From assembly GCA_049589355.1 (NCBI GenBank), contig JBAWAP010000360.1, positions 1-33,561 of the forward strand: a DNA stretch of 33,561 nt, in the 5' to 3' direction. The notes beneath the pieces were generated by a model that saw only the letters and a list, made by a program, of their open reading frames with translations, searched no databases and was not told the DNA's origin. This DNA is from JBAWAP01 sp049589355 (GTDB lineage: Bacteria > Chloroflexota > Anaerolineae > VGOG01). The translations under genes were made by a program, and so were the position numbers. The stretch's first letter is position 1, and each line of letters starts with the position of its first letter. Below are positions 7,707 to 14,713 of the stretch, in pieces.

Positions 7707-8645
7707 TTAGTCTCTCATTTCTCTTCCAGTTAATGCCAGGAACACATCCTCCAGCGTTGGCTGCTCGGTACGCAGGTCACGGAAGCGGACGCCGCCTGCT
7801 TCCAGGGCATTGACCACGCCGCTGACCAGGCCGTCACCTTGCCCATAGACCACCACCCGCTCCCCAATTTGCTCCACCCTGGTGACGCTGGGAATCGCGT
7901 GCAATAGCTCTTCGTCCAGACGCCCAGTCAGGCTAAAGACCACCCGATTCTCGGCCCCCAGGGAGCTGATCAGGTTCTCCGGCGTGTCTAGTGCCACGAT
8001 TTTTCCGTGGTCTATGATCGCCACCCGGTCGCACAACCGCTCCGCCTCTTCCATGAAGTGTGTGGTCAGGAAGACGGTCTTGCCTCGCTGGCGAATGTTG
8101 CGTACCAGGTCCCACATCGCCCGGCGGGCCTGGGGGTCCAGGCCGGTGGTCAATTCGTCCAGGAAGACTAGCTCTGGGTCGTTGAGCAGAGCCAGGGCAA
8201 TGAATAGCCGCTGCTTCTGCCCGCCGGACAGTTTGCCGAAAGAAGAGTTGCGCTTCTCGGCCAGGCCCAGTTGCTCTAGCAGGGGACGCCAGTCCACTGA
8301 CCGGCGGTAGAAGGCGGCGAAGAGGTCCAGCGCTTCCCAGACCTTGATCCGGTCAGGCAGGGTGGCCTCCTGCAACTGCACGCCGATACGTTCGCGCAGT
8401 TCGTAGCCGTCCCGCTGCGGGTTCATCCCCAACACTCGCGCGCCGCCTCCGTCGGGCCGGCGCAGCCCCTCGATGCACTCAATGGTAGTCGTCTTGCCTG
8501 CTCCGTTCGGCCCTACCATCCCGAAGATCTCTCCCTCGTGCACTTCGAAGGCTATGCTGTCCACGGCCACCAGGCACCGCCCTGAGCCAGCCGAAGGGTC
8601 GCCGTAGACCTTGCGCAGGTTTTCCACTGTGATCGCTGGTGCCAT
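7707..8645 (-). CDS. ABC transporter ATP-binding protein, DrrA/CcmA-like (cassette 2)
   Basis: A 312-residue ATPase with Walker A GPNGAGKTT, Q-loop IGVQLQEATLP, signature LSGGQKQR, Walker B LVFLDELTTGLDP and the switch histidine in TTHFMEEAE. In Walker B the usual DEP is DEL. The C-terminal extension ending TLEDVFLALTGRE is typical of DrrA-type proteins. The frame is open to 8666, but ATG at 8645 has AGGAGGG at ideal spacing. Near residue 20 there is an unusual insert, DPSAGSGR, encoded by a small palindromic repeat (8580-8598); it precedes the conserved A-loop region and probably forms a surface loop. The downstream permease is its membrane partner. Confidence 0.93.
   Translation of the reverse strand: MAPAITVENLRKVYGDPSAGSGRCLVAVDSIAFEVHEGEIFGMVGPNGAGKTTTIECIEGLRRPDGGGARVLGMNPQRDGYELRERIGVQLQEATLPDRIKVWEALDLFAAFYRRSVDWRPLLEQLGLAEKRNSSFGKLSGGQKQRLFIALALLNDPELVFLDELTTGLDPQARRAMWDLVRNIRQRGKTVFLTTHFMEEAERLCDRVAIIDHGKIVALDTPENLISSLGAENRVVFSLTGRLDEELLHAIPSVTRVEQIGERVVVYGQGDGLVSGVVNALEAGGVRFRDLRTEQPTLEDVFLALTGREMRD
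8580..8598. repeat. REP-like palindrome inserted inside the ATPase gene
   Basis: CCCTGAGCCAGCCGAAGGG is a near-palindrome of the common CCCTGAGC-NN-GTCGAAGGG repeat type. It lies in frame and adds about six residues to the ATPase N-terminus. A second member sits in a permease gene at 30208-30226. Confidence 0.55.
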
Positions 8646-8668
8646 TTTCTCCCTCCTGTCTTTCACTT

Positions 8669-8699
8669 GAAGACGGCTCCCAGGGTGGGAGACATCTTC
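8669..8699 (-). terminator. Hairpin between membrane protein gene and ABC cassette 2
   Basis: Stem formed by GAAGA/TCTTC and CTCCCA/TGGGAG immediately after the stop codon of the upstream membrane protein gene. There is no U-run, so it may be an RNA-stabilising or attenuating hairpin rather than a full terminator. Confidence 0.4.
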
Positions 8700-8702
8700 A
8701 CA

Positions 8703-9686
8703 TTATGCGATGGGTGCTGCTTTGGCGCACAGTTCCCGGTAGGTCAGCGTCCAGGTGCTGGACAGGAACACTTCCAGCAGTCCGCTCAGGAACGCTAGCG
8801 GCACTGCCATCACCAGGATGAAGACGGGGATGCCCACCACGCCTGCCACAATCCACGGCGTCGGGCCCTCAAAGGCCAGCCCGGTCAGACCACCCGCCAG
8901 TAGCGCCAGCGCCCCTCCCAGTGCTGCGCTCACGACCAGTAGCAAGAGCACGACGGGGATCATCACGATTGCCCAGCCGATGCGCAGGCCAACGGTGATC
9001 AGCCACATGAGGACCACGTCCTTCAGGTTCTGCCTCACGACGGCGTAGCCCTGGCGGATCGCTGCGGTCACTCCCAGTCCCTCCAGCGCGCATGCTCGCC
9101 AGAAGAACTTCATCAATGTCGAGAGCACCACGCCGACGACGATGGCCAGTAAGACGATCAGGATGAACAGGCCAATCGTGATCACTGTGCCGATCACCCC
9201 GGCGGCCTCGGCTTTCGTCGTCCACAGCAGCAGGGGGGCAAGTGCCAGCGCGAACAGCAGAATAAACGCCAAAGCCGTTGGCAGGCCGACTACCAGTTGA
9301 ATCAGGAAGAGGCGAAATGCGCTACGCGACCAGCCCATTCGGAACCCCTGGCGCACGCGGCGTTTCTGGCCCGTTTCCTCATAATCATCCACCATACGGA
9401 TCAGCGCTGTCTCCGACACGTAGCGCGCTATCGCTCCTACGATGATCAGAATGACGATCAGGCATGCCAGCCCGACGCCAATAGCCAGCAGCGTGCTCAC
9501 CACCCCTGGTGGAATCCTTTCTATGCGGAGCCCACGCTGTGAAAAGTCTTCGCTTCCCAAGCTGTACTGAACCCAATTGTTGGTGCCTCCGCCTGTAGTC
9601 AGCGCCAGGATGATGCCGAAAATCCACAGCGCCCGGTAGTTCCACACCGTATGCCAGGCTCGCCTCAGAATTTTTGTGTAATCCAT
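8703..9686 (-). CDS. Multi-spanning membrane protein of unknown function
   Basis: A 327-residue protein with about seven hydrophobic segments, beginning with RRAWHTVWNYRALWIFGIIL and including VVSTLLAIGVGLACLIVILI and two long Ala/Leu/Val-rich stretches in the second half. The repeated phrase (RQGFRMGWSR; RQGYAVVRQN) before helices is characteristic of bacterial proteins related to the glycerophosphodiester phosphodiesterase membrane-domain group (from memory), which lack the catalytic domain. No enzymatic motif is visible. AAAGGAG lies about 10 bases before the ATG. It precedes the ABC pair at 6945-8645 with a hairpin between, so shared transcription is uncertain. Confidence 0.8.
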   Translation of the reverse strand: MDYTKILRRAWHTVWNYRALWIFGIILALTTGGGTNNWVQYSLGSEDFSQRGLRIERIPPGVVSTLLAIGVGLACLIVILIIVGAIARYVSETALIRMVDDYEETGQKRRVRQGFRMGWSRSAFRLFLIQLVVGLPTALAFILLFALALAPLLLWTTKAEAAGVIGTVITIGLFILIVLLAIVVGVVLSTLMKFFWRACALEGLGVTAAIRQGYAVVRQNLKDVVLMWLITVGLRIGWAIVMIPVVLLLLVVSAALGGALALLAGGLTGLAFEGPTPWIVAGVVGIPVFILVMAVPLAFLSGLLEVFLSSTWTLTYRELCAKAAPIA

Positions 9687-9726
9687 GGTTCGTGTACTCC
9701 TTTCTGTTTTTAGGATCTCTTATTCC

Positions 9727-10251
9727 TTATTTGCGTTTTACAGACGAAGCGCCAGATGTGTCTATACTGCCCAGGGTGGGATTGCCCAGATAGTAGACAT
9801 GGGAAGCGCCGCTGGCCTCGGCATCCAGTCTGCCGCTGAGGTTCAGGGTCACACTGCTAGCGCCGCTCGCCCCGACGCTGGCATCAGCCACGGGGAAAGC
9901 GGACAGGTCAACCTTGCTAGCCCCCGAGGCATCAATGGTCACGTCTTGCCCAGAACCGCTCAGGGTCGCCTGGCTAGCACCTGAGACCTCAAACCGGGCA
10001 TCACCGGCTTCGATATCGCCTTGCAGTTGGCTGGCCCCAGACACGTCCACGTCAAGGGCCTTGGTGGACTTGAACCTGGTGATGGTACCGTGGCTGGCGC
10101 CGCTCAGCTTCAGCCCGGTCAGTTCGGGCATAGTAACCTCGGCTTCCATGGTGGCCTGGCGGATGTTGTAGATGCGGCCGGGCTTCAGGCCGATCTTCAG
10201 CGTTTTACCTTCCTTGACCACCTCGAGGTGCTCGACCAGTTCGTTTTTCCC
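9727..10251 (-). pseudogene. 5'-truncated DUF2807-like (GIN-domain) surface protein gene
   Basis: The frame encodes the C-terminal part of a head-GIN domain protein (DUF2807), a right-handed beta-helix rich in repeats of SGAS (SGASQ, SGASK, SGASS, SGASH), usually exported and cell-surface located. The family normally begins with a signal peptide and about 50-80 further residues. Here homology starts abruptly at KNELVEHLEV, just after an in-frame TAA at 10252-10254, and no signal peptide is encoded. The only possible start is GTG at 10221 without a clear ribosome-binding site. Upstream of the break lies the 3' end of another gene, so the 5' part was probably lost by deletion. An intracellular short product cannot be fully excluded. 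Confidence 0.7.
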
Positions 10252-10289
10252 TTACGCTTTCGCCGTTAATTTCGTCCACCAAGCCAAAA

Positions 10290-10334
10290 TCACGCCACCT
10301 TCTCCACGATGAGAAGGAAGTCCACAGAACGGCT
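10290..10334 (-). pseudogene. 3' remnant of a 58-residue-protein gene paralogue
   Basis: About 35 bp match the 3' end of the small gene at 11223-11399 with only a few differences. The encoded ending VDFLLIVEKVA-stop corresponds to VDFLLIVERVG-stop in the intact gene. Homology ends upstream where the sequence meets the end of the CPBP-like gene, so only the last 12-15 codons survive. Confidence 0.6.
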
Positions 10335-10356
10335 ACCCATTGGGGAGACCGCCTAT

Positions 10357-11130
10357 CTAACCCAGGAGTCCTGCAAGAATTGACGGCAGCCAATTGCCCA
10401 GGTAATGGCACGCCATGCCCGGCCATAGGCTCCGAGTCTTCATGTAGACAACCCCCCAAAGCCACCCGGCCATAGTTTGCAGCAACACGGCGAAAAAGAC
10501 GAACAGCGCTCCTGTTTCCATCAGCATGGAGATGTCAAACACCACATGCGTCAAACCAAACAGGATGCCACCCCACAGTACCGCCTTGCTCTGCCCAACA
10601 GCCCGTTCAAGCTTTGATTGAATCACCCCACGATGATAGAACTCCTTGATGAAGTCATTGTTGTAGAGCAGCAAGAGCAACACTCCCACCGGGAGCGGTT
10701 CAATACCTATCACTGCTTGATCGGTCACAAACGCGACGACGCCGCTCACCAGGCCAAAAACCACTGCGAAAGCCGTCACACTTCGCGACTGGCTCTTCCA
10801 GGCTAAACCCAGGTCCTTCGTCGTCCACCTGTTCAGCTTGAGCACGACGAACAGCGGTAGCGCGATATAAGGCACGGAGAGCAGTGGTACGTGAACCAAC
10901 TCACGGAGCGTCCTATCGGGCACAACCTGGCTGAGCCGAGGGGAGATCACGTATATCCTCAGGACAGGAACGATGACGGCTACCCCCCACAAAAGAAGTG
11001 CTTCCCAGATCTCTCTCTTGGGATTCTCACTTCTGGGCAATGGTCTTGGGTATCTGCCTATTCTGCTGTGCAAGAGCCAGACGAGTGAACCTATTGCTAC
11101 GCTGAATATGACTCTCCAGAACAGATCCAT
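10357..11130 (-). CDS. CPBP family intramembrane protein (CAAX protease/ABI-like)
   Basis: A 257-residue membrane protein with about seven helices. The C-terminal half has the three CPBP landmarks: KEFYHRG where EExxxR is expected, FGLTH (FxxxH) and HYLGN (HxxxN). The first glutamate of motif 1 is lysine, read directly as AAG GAG, while the histidines and asparagine of motifs 2 and 3 are kept. Intact relatives are glutamic-type intramembrane proteases of the Rce1 superfamily, with roles in prenyl-protein processing, bacteriocin immunity or signalling. The altered motif 1 makes activity uncertain. The start at 11130 has GGGGCCGA upstream. It may be co-transcribed with the 58-residue gene ahead of it. 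Confidence 0.82.
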   Translation of the reverse strand: MDLFWRVIFSVAIGSLVWLLHSRIGRYPRPLPRSENPKREIWEALLLWGVAVIVPVLRIYVISPRLSQVVPDRTLRELVHVPLLSVPYIALPLFVVLKLNRWTTKDLGLAWKSQSRSVTAFAVVFGLVSGVVAFVTDQAVIGIEPLPVGVLLLLLYNNDFIKEFYHRGVIQSKLERAVGQSKAVLWGGILFGLTHVVFDISMLMETGALFVFFAVLLQTMAGWLWGVVYMKTRSLWPGMACHYLGNWLPSILAGLLG

Positions 11131-11222
11131 CTCGTATCGGCCCCTTGGTCGGCTTCAGCCATCACCTTCTCCGACCTTTTGCCTATTTGGTGCCAACAAC
11201 CGCTCACTTGTGACCCTGTGAC

Positions 11223-11399
11223 TCAGCCCACCCTCTCTACGATGAGCAGGAAGTCCACATGGGCGTGCAAGCTGAAGAGGACGGGAGCAACGTTCGGGAT
11301 TATGGCCACCACTTCGCCCTCCAGGCTATTCAGGAATTGCTCCAGTTTGGTCTGGTCCGCTGTCATCCTGATATTGAATCGGTGAACTCTGTATTTCAT
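11223..11399 (-). CDS. Small 58-residue protein, DUF4177-like
   Basis: A short gene with a very strong ribosome-binding site (GAGGAGGTAAG, then AAA and ATG). The product begins MKYRVHRFNIRM and ends VDFLLIVERVG. It has an alternating beta-helix-beta pattern and the phrase EGEVVAIIPNV, resembling small DUF4177-type proteins that are often found beside membrane or transporter genes (assignment from memory, tentative). A decayed copy of its 3' end lies about 900 bp downstream, beyond the CPBP-like gene, which argues that the family is real and was once duplicated here. No function can be given. Confidence 0.72.
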   Translation of the reverse strand: MKYRVHRFNIRMTADQTKLEQFLNSLEGEVVAIIPNVAPVLFSLHAHVDFLLIVERVG

Positions 11400-11580
11400 T
11401 TTCTTACCTCCTCGAGTTTAGACAAAGCGTGAAACACTCGGCAAGAGTCGGAAGGAACGAATTGGCGCCCTGGGAAGGAGTGCATCCACCAGATAGATTC
11501 TCCTTCTGGCTTGCGTTGCCCAACGCTCCACGTAAGCTGCGGGGCGGTGGGATCAGAACCAATACCCTGGCTGGCCGTCC

Positions 11581-12318
11581 TTAGCTCAGAATCAACCGCG
11601 CTCGTTTGAAACGGGCCATAGCCGCCGCTAGCAGTCCAAGGTCAAGCACAATGAGAACCGCTACGGCAACGAGCACGATTTGTACCACATTGGCTCCCAT
11701 CACCGCCTGGGCCAAGCGCGCCTTCCATTCGACCGGCAGCGCCTGCACGCCGAAGACGGGCACGAAGAGCAGGAGCATGATAGCGATACTCAACGTCTGA
11801 GCGGCCTGCCGCACCGTCGCAGCCCGTAGGGACACCAGGACCCCGGCACCGGCTACAAGTCCTGCCGCCAGCAGACTCAACCCCACGATGCCCAGAAAGA
11901 CAGCCGCTGGATACAGCAGGAGTTCGCCGCGCCCATGGGCAAGATTCACCGTCACTAACCCCACAAGCAGCCCGACCATTGTTAACCCCCAGCCATAGCC
12001 CACGGCTGCGCCGACCTTGCCAAACAAAATCGCCCGGTCTGAAAGGCGGCTGGCCAGCAGCGTTTCCAGGGTGTGCCGCTCGCGCTCCCCGGCAAAGGAG
12101 TCAGCGATCACACTGGTCACCAGGAAGAGTGGCACCCATGCCCAGTAAATCAGCCCTATCGGCGATTCTACCCAGGCGCGACCGGTTTGCAACGGCAGGA
12201 ACACGCCAAAGACGCCAATCATGAGTAACAGGTTCCACGCACCGCCACGCAGGCTACCACGTTGGAGAAAGATCTCCTTCCACTCCTTCCACATCACTGT
12301 CCACACATCGGCTATCAT
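11581..12318 (-). CDS. ABC-2 type transporter permease, NosY-like (cassette 3)
   Basis: A 245-residue membrane protein with six helices. The first cytoplasmic segment VMWKEWKEIFLQRGSLRG and the loop FAGERERHTLETLLASRLSDRAI are hallmarks of the ABC-2/NosY permease family. It overlaps the upstream ATPase by 4 bp (ATGA), giving coupled expression. Together they form a two-component exporter; cargo unknown. It is shorter than, and distinct from, the large NatB-like permeases elsewhere in the window because it lacks the extracytoplasmic domain. Confidence 0.92.
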   Translation of the reverse strand: MIADVWTVMWKEWKEIFLQRGSLRGGAWNLLLMIGVFGVFLPLQTGRAWVESPIGLIYWAWVPLFLVTSVIADSFAGERERHTLETLLASRLSDRAILFGKVGAAVGYGWGLTMVGLLVGLVTVNLAHGRGELLLYPAAVFLGIVGLSLLAAGLVAGAGVLVSLRAATVRQAAQTLSIAIMLLLFVPVFGVQALPVEWKARLAQAVMGANVVQIVLVAVAVLIVLDLGLLAAAMARFKRARLILS

Positions 12319-13247
12319 CTTTCCTCCTCCATCAACGTCAAAAAGACTTCTTCCAGGCTGGCCTTACCCTTGCGTACCTCTTCCACCTCTACGCCTGCGC
12401 TCACCATCAGGCTGACCAGTGGCGCGATGTCCACCTCTCCGCGCAGGTCAATCAACAGACGTTCGTTCTGCAGGTCGGCGGCAGCCACCTCCAGCCGCGC
12501 CCGCAGCAAAGCCAGAACCTCTTCATTGAACCCGCGCCCGATGACCTCGGCGCGAGGCGCACCGCTCCGGGCTCGCAACTCGTCGGGGTGGCCCACCGCC
12601 AGCAGTTTCCCCTGGCGGATCACACCTACCTTTCCGCACAACTTCTCTGCCTCCGCCAGGTTGTGGGTGGTCAGAAAGACCGTCACGTTCTCGCGTGCGG
12701 CCAGAGTAATCAGGTCTTCACGCAAGGCTACGGCGGCCACCGGGTCGAGCCCTGCCGTCGGCTCGTCCATGAAGATCAGGGACGGGCGGTGAAGCAGAGC
12801 ACGGGCCACGGCTAGTTTCTGCTTCATCCCCCGGCTCCACGTCCCGACGCTTTCTTTGCGCCGCTCCCACAAGTCTAAGTGCGTGAGCAGTTCCTTGATC
12901 CGGGCTCGCCGTTCGGCGGACGGCAGGTGCCAGACGCGCCCGTAGAATTCCAGGTTGTCTTCGGCACTCAATCGCTCATAGAGGCCAGGGTGTTCGAGCA
13001 ATGCTCCTGTCTTGCTGCGAATCTCGTCGGCCTGCGTTCGGGTATCGAAGCCCAGCACCTCGGCCCGCCCAGCGGTGGGCTCCAGCAGGCCCAGCAGCAG
13101 GTTGATGGTGGTGGTCTTGCCGGCTCCATTCGGTCCCAGGAAGCCGAAGATGATTCCCGCTGGCACCTCCAGGGAGAGGCCGTCCACGGCCCTCACCGTC
13201 TTGAAGTCGCGGGTAAGGTTTTCGATACGAATCGCTGTGTCAGTCAT
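12315..13247 (-). CDS. ABC transporter ATP-binding protein (cassette 3)
   Basis: A 310-residue ATPase with Walker A GPNGAGKTT, a Q-loop region around ALLEHPGLYERLS, signature WSRGMKQK (divergent from LSGGQ, as usual in the NatA/BcrA group), Walker B LIFMDEPTAGLDP and the switch motif TTHNLAEAE. The extension ending ASLEEVFLTLMEE is typical of exporters. The frame is open to 13304, but ATG at 13247 has GGGAGGAC upstream and begins directly with the conserved strand. Bacitracin-resistance and lantibiotic-immunity ATPases share this architecture, but nothing here identifies the substrate. Upstream lies repeat B3 with a TATAAT box. Confidence 0.93.
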   Translation of the reverse strand: MTDTAIRIENLTRDFKTVRAVDGLSLEVPAGIIFGFLGPNGAGKTTTINLLLGLLEPTAGRAEVLGFDTRTQADEIRSKTGALLEHPGLYERLSAEDNLEFYGRVWHLPSAERRARIKELLTHLDLWERRKESVGTWSRGMKQKLAVARALLHRPSLIFMDEPTAGLDPVAAVALREDLITLAARENVTVFLTTHNLAEAEKLCGKVGVIRQGKLLAVGHPDELRARSGAPRAEVIGRGFNEEVLALLRARLEVAAADLQNERLLIDLRGEVDIAPLVSLMVSAGVEVEEVRKGKASLEEVFLTLMEEER

Positions 13248-13298
13248 AATGTCCTCCCTTCGCGTTTTGGTTAGATCATCCACCTCAGAGCTATCTGT

Positions 13299-13397
13299 AC
13301 CCAATTATACAACAAAAACCCTCCAGACGCATCGGCCATCTGGGGGATTTTGGCATTGGACAGGTGTCCAATCTTTTTCTCGGTCAGGTGACCAATT
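13299..13397 (-). repeat. Dispersed repeat B3: palindrome, two hairpins, TATAAT box
   Basis: This repeat matches 4268-4360. Plus-strand parts in order: ATTATA (TATAAT on the minus strand, 13304-13309); hairpin B3 (13314-13351, arms around CCAGA and TCTGG, loop with GCATCGG); the near-perfect palindrome ATTGGACAGGTGTCCAAT (13355-13372) followed by a T-run; and GGTCAGGTGACC (13382-13393). It separates the orphan gene at 13401 from ABC cassette 3 and could terminate the former and help start the latter. Confidence 0.68.
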
Positions 13398-13400
13398 CGT

Positions 13401-13805
13401 TTAGGAAATCGTGAAGGGGCAGCGGAAGTACCCCACGTCTTCTTGCTTTAACCCCTTGCTGAAGATGTGGTAGAACTGCACGTCCTTGCCATCCACCACG
13501 AGCTTGGGGTGCAGGTTCTGGCCTATCTTGACCACGGGGAAGAGGACAACAGCCCCGCTTTGCATGAGGGTATCACTGGCATCGGAGAAGAGGCGACGCA
13601 GAAAGCGGCTGGAATGGCGGTCTTGCATCCGCAGCAGGAGGCGGTCCAGCCCGTCAACCTTCACCTGGCGAGGGGGCGTTTCGCCGTGCTGCAACAGCCG
13701 CAGGAAGGCGACGATGCTGATGGTTTCCTCGATGTCCTCGATCTTGTTGCCCAGCAGGTTGCGCTCCACGAAGTTGTATCCAGAACGCAGGCTCTTCTTG
13801 TCCAT
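13401..13805 (-). CDS. Orphan 134-residue protein, unknown
   Basis: A soluble, mixed-charge protein beginning MDKKSLRSGYNFVERNLLG and ending FRCPFTIS. An acidic segment (NKIEDIEETISIVAFLRLL) is probably helical, and the C-terminal half has beta-like stretches (AVVLFPVVKIG, LVVDGKDVQFYHI). No signal peptide, membrane helix or known motif is visible. AGGAGGAC about 10 bases upstream of the ATG supports translation. It lies between the toxin-antitoxin pair and repeat B3. I do not recognise a family. Confidence 0.65.
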   Translation of the reverse strand: MDKKSLRSGYNFVERNLLGNKIEDIEETISIVAFLRLLQHGETPPRQVKVDGLDRLLLRMQDRHSSRFLRRLFSDASDTLMQSGAVVLFPVVKIGQNLHPKLVVDGKDVQFYHIFSKGLKQEDVGYFRCPFTIS

Positions 13806-13860
13806 GCCTCTCGTCCTCCTATGGCGGGAGCTTGGTTCTAGGGGGTGGTCAGCCTCTCCA

Positions 13861-14115
13861 TCAGTAGGCTTCTCGACGGTGCCTGATGGCTATGATTTCG
13901 ACCACTTGAGCAGCGTCGTCCACAACGTACAGGATGCGATAGTCCCCCACGCGCAGGCGGTATTCTTCTGCCCGGCCTTTGAGTTTTCTGACTCCTCGAG
14001 GCCGGGGATTCTGTTCCAGCGCCAGGAGACGTTCCACGATTCGATTGTGGACAGGGTCAGGAAGATCATCGAGTTCTTTCTCCGCTGACCGCTTCAGGTG
14101 AACCGTATAGTTCAT
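13861..14115 (-). CDS. RelE/ParE family toxin
   Basis: An 84-residue protein with the compact fold of the RelE/ParE superfamily: MNYTVHLKRSAEKELDDLP at the start, LEQNPRPRGVRKLKG in the middle, then YRLRVGDYRILYVVDD and IAIRHRREAY at the end. The R-x-G-D-Y-R-I-L-Y motif and the terminal H-R-R-E-Y are typical of RelE-type ribosome-dependent mRNA interferases, which makes RelE-like activity likelier than gyrase poisoning. Its ATG overlaps the end of the antitoxin gene by 4 bp. It follows the usual antitoxin-toxin order. Confidence 0.92.
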   Translation of the reverse strand: MNYTVHLKRSAEKELDDLPDPVHNRIVERLLALEQNPRPRGVRKLKGRAEEYRLRVGDYRILYVVDDAAQVVEIIAIRHRREAY

Positions 14116-14324
14116 GGACGGTCCCTGTGTTGACGCTCAGCCAGGTATTCACGCAGGGGGCGGGAAGGCTCGGCACGCCGTTTCTGGATGAGCGCGATGT
14201 CTATGAGATCTTCCCTGAAATCTCTGTCCTGAAGCAAACGCTCTACGACAGCCCTCTGTTCCGGTGTAGAAAGCGCCTGAAAGGCCATCCAGAAAGCCTC
14301 AGCAGTAACTGCTTTAGTTGCCAT
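14112..14324 (-). CDS. Antitoxin of the RelE/ParE pair
   Basis: A 70-residue, largely helical and charged protein beginning MATKAVTAEAFWMAFQ with the segment LSTPEQRAVVERLLQDRDF, followed by a flexible, basic C-terminal tail that would wrap the toxin. The frame continues upstream, but ATG at 14324 is preferred because GGAAGGATAG precedes it and the earlier residues overlap the upstream gene. Its last codon overlaps the toxin start (ATGA). Such antitoxins neutralise the partner and usually repress their own operon; no operator is obvious. Confidence 0.82.
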   Translation of the reverse strand: MATKAVTAEAFWMAFQALSTPEQRAVVERLLQDRDFREDLIDIALIQKRRAEPSRPLREYLAERQHRDRP

Positions 14325-14376
14325 AATTGCTATCCTTCCTTTCTCAGACAACTTCTTCCAGCCACAACTCAGGTTC

Positions 14377-14646
14377 TTACAATAGTGGCTTTGTGGTTGG
14401 AGCCAGCCCACAGCAGGGCCAGTCGTCACTTTCCTGGCGCTCAATGTCTGCCGACGAGGCCAGCACCAACGGCGGCTCGTAGCTGGCCGCCACTGCCTCT
14501 GCCTTCTCAATCTCAGCCTTTAGCCGATCGGCAACCCTGCCAGCGTTAGGGCTGACCACGCGCTGGCCAGCGTAGGGGCCACGTCCAGTGATAAGAGCCT
14601 CCAGTTCAGCTAAGGCGTCTCTGGCAGCCTCTAGCAGTTCGGTCAT
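14377..14646 (-). CDS. Small hypothetical protein (89 residues)
   Basis: Begins MTELLEAARDALAELEALI with a helical N-terminal half, then GPYAGQRVVSP and another helix DRLKAEIEKAEAVAAS, ending with a cysteine pair (CC) near the C-terminus. AAAGGAG about 8 bases before the ATG supports translation. It lies about 70 bp downstream of the helicase gene and just upstream of the antitoxin. No family recognised. Confidence 0.55.
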   Translation of the reverse strand: MTELLEAARDALAELEALITGRGPYAGQRVVSPNAGRVADRLKAEIEKAEAVAASYEPPLVLASSADIERQESDDWPCCGLAPTTKPLL

Positions 14647-14713
14647 TTCACAAACTCCTTTCTCTGTCCCGTTTCGCTATCCTCTTCAGCCATGTGGCTC
14701 GCCACTTGTCGTA

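Noticed and set aside
11408..11444. A possible promoter (TTGCCG, 18 bp, TAAACT) for the 58-residue gene
   Set aside because: The implied start would leave a leader too short to contain the whole ribosome-binding site; kept only as a weak possibility.
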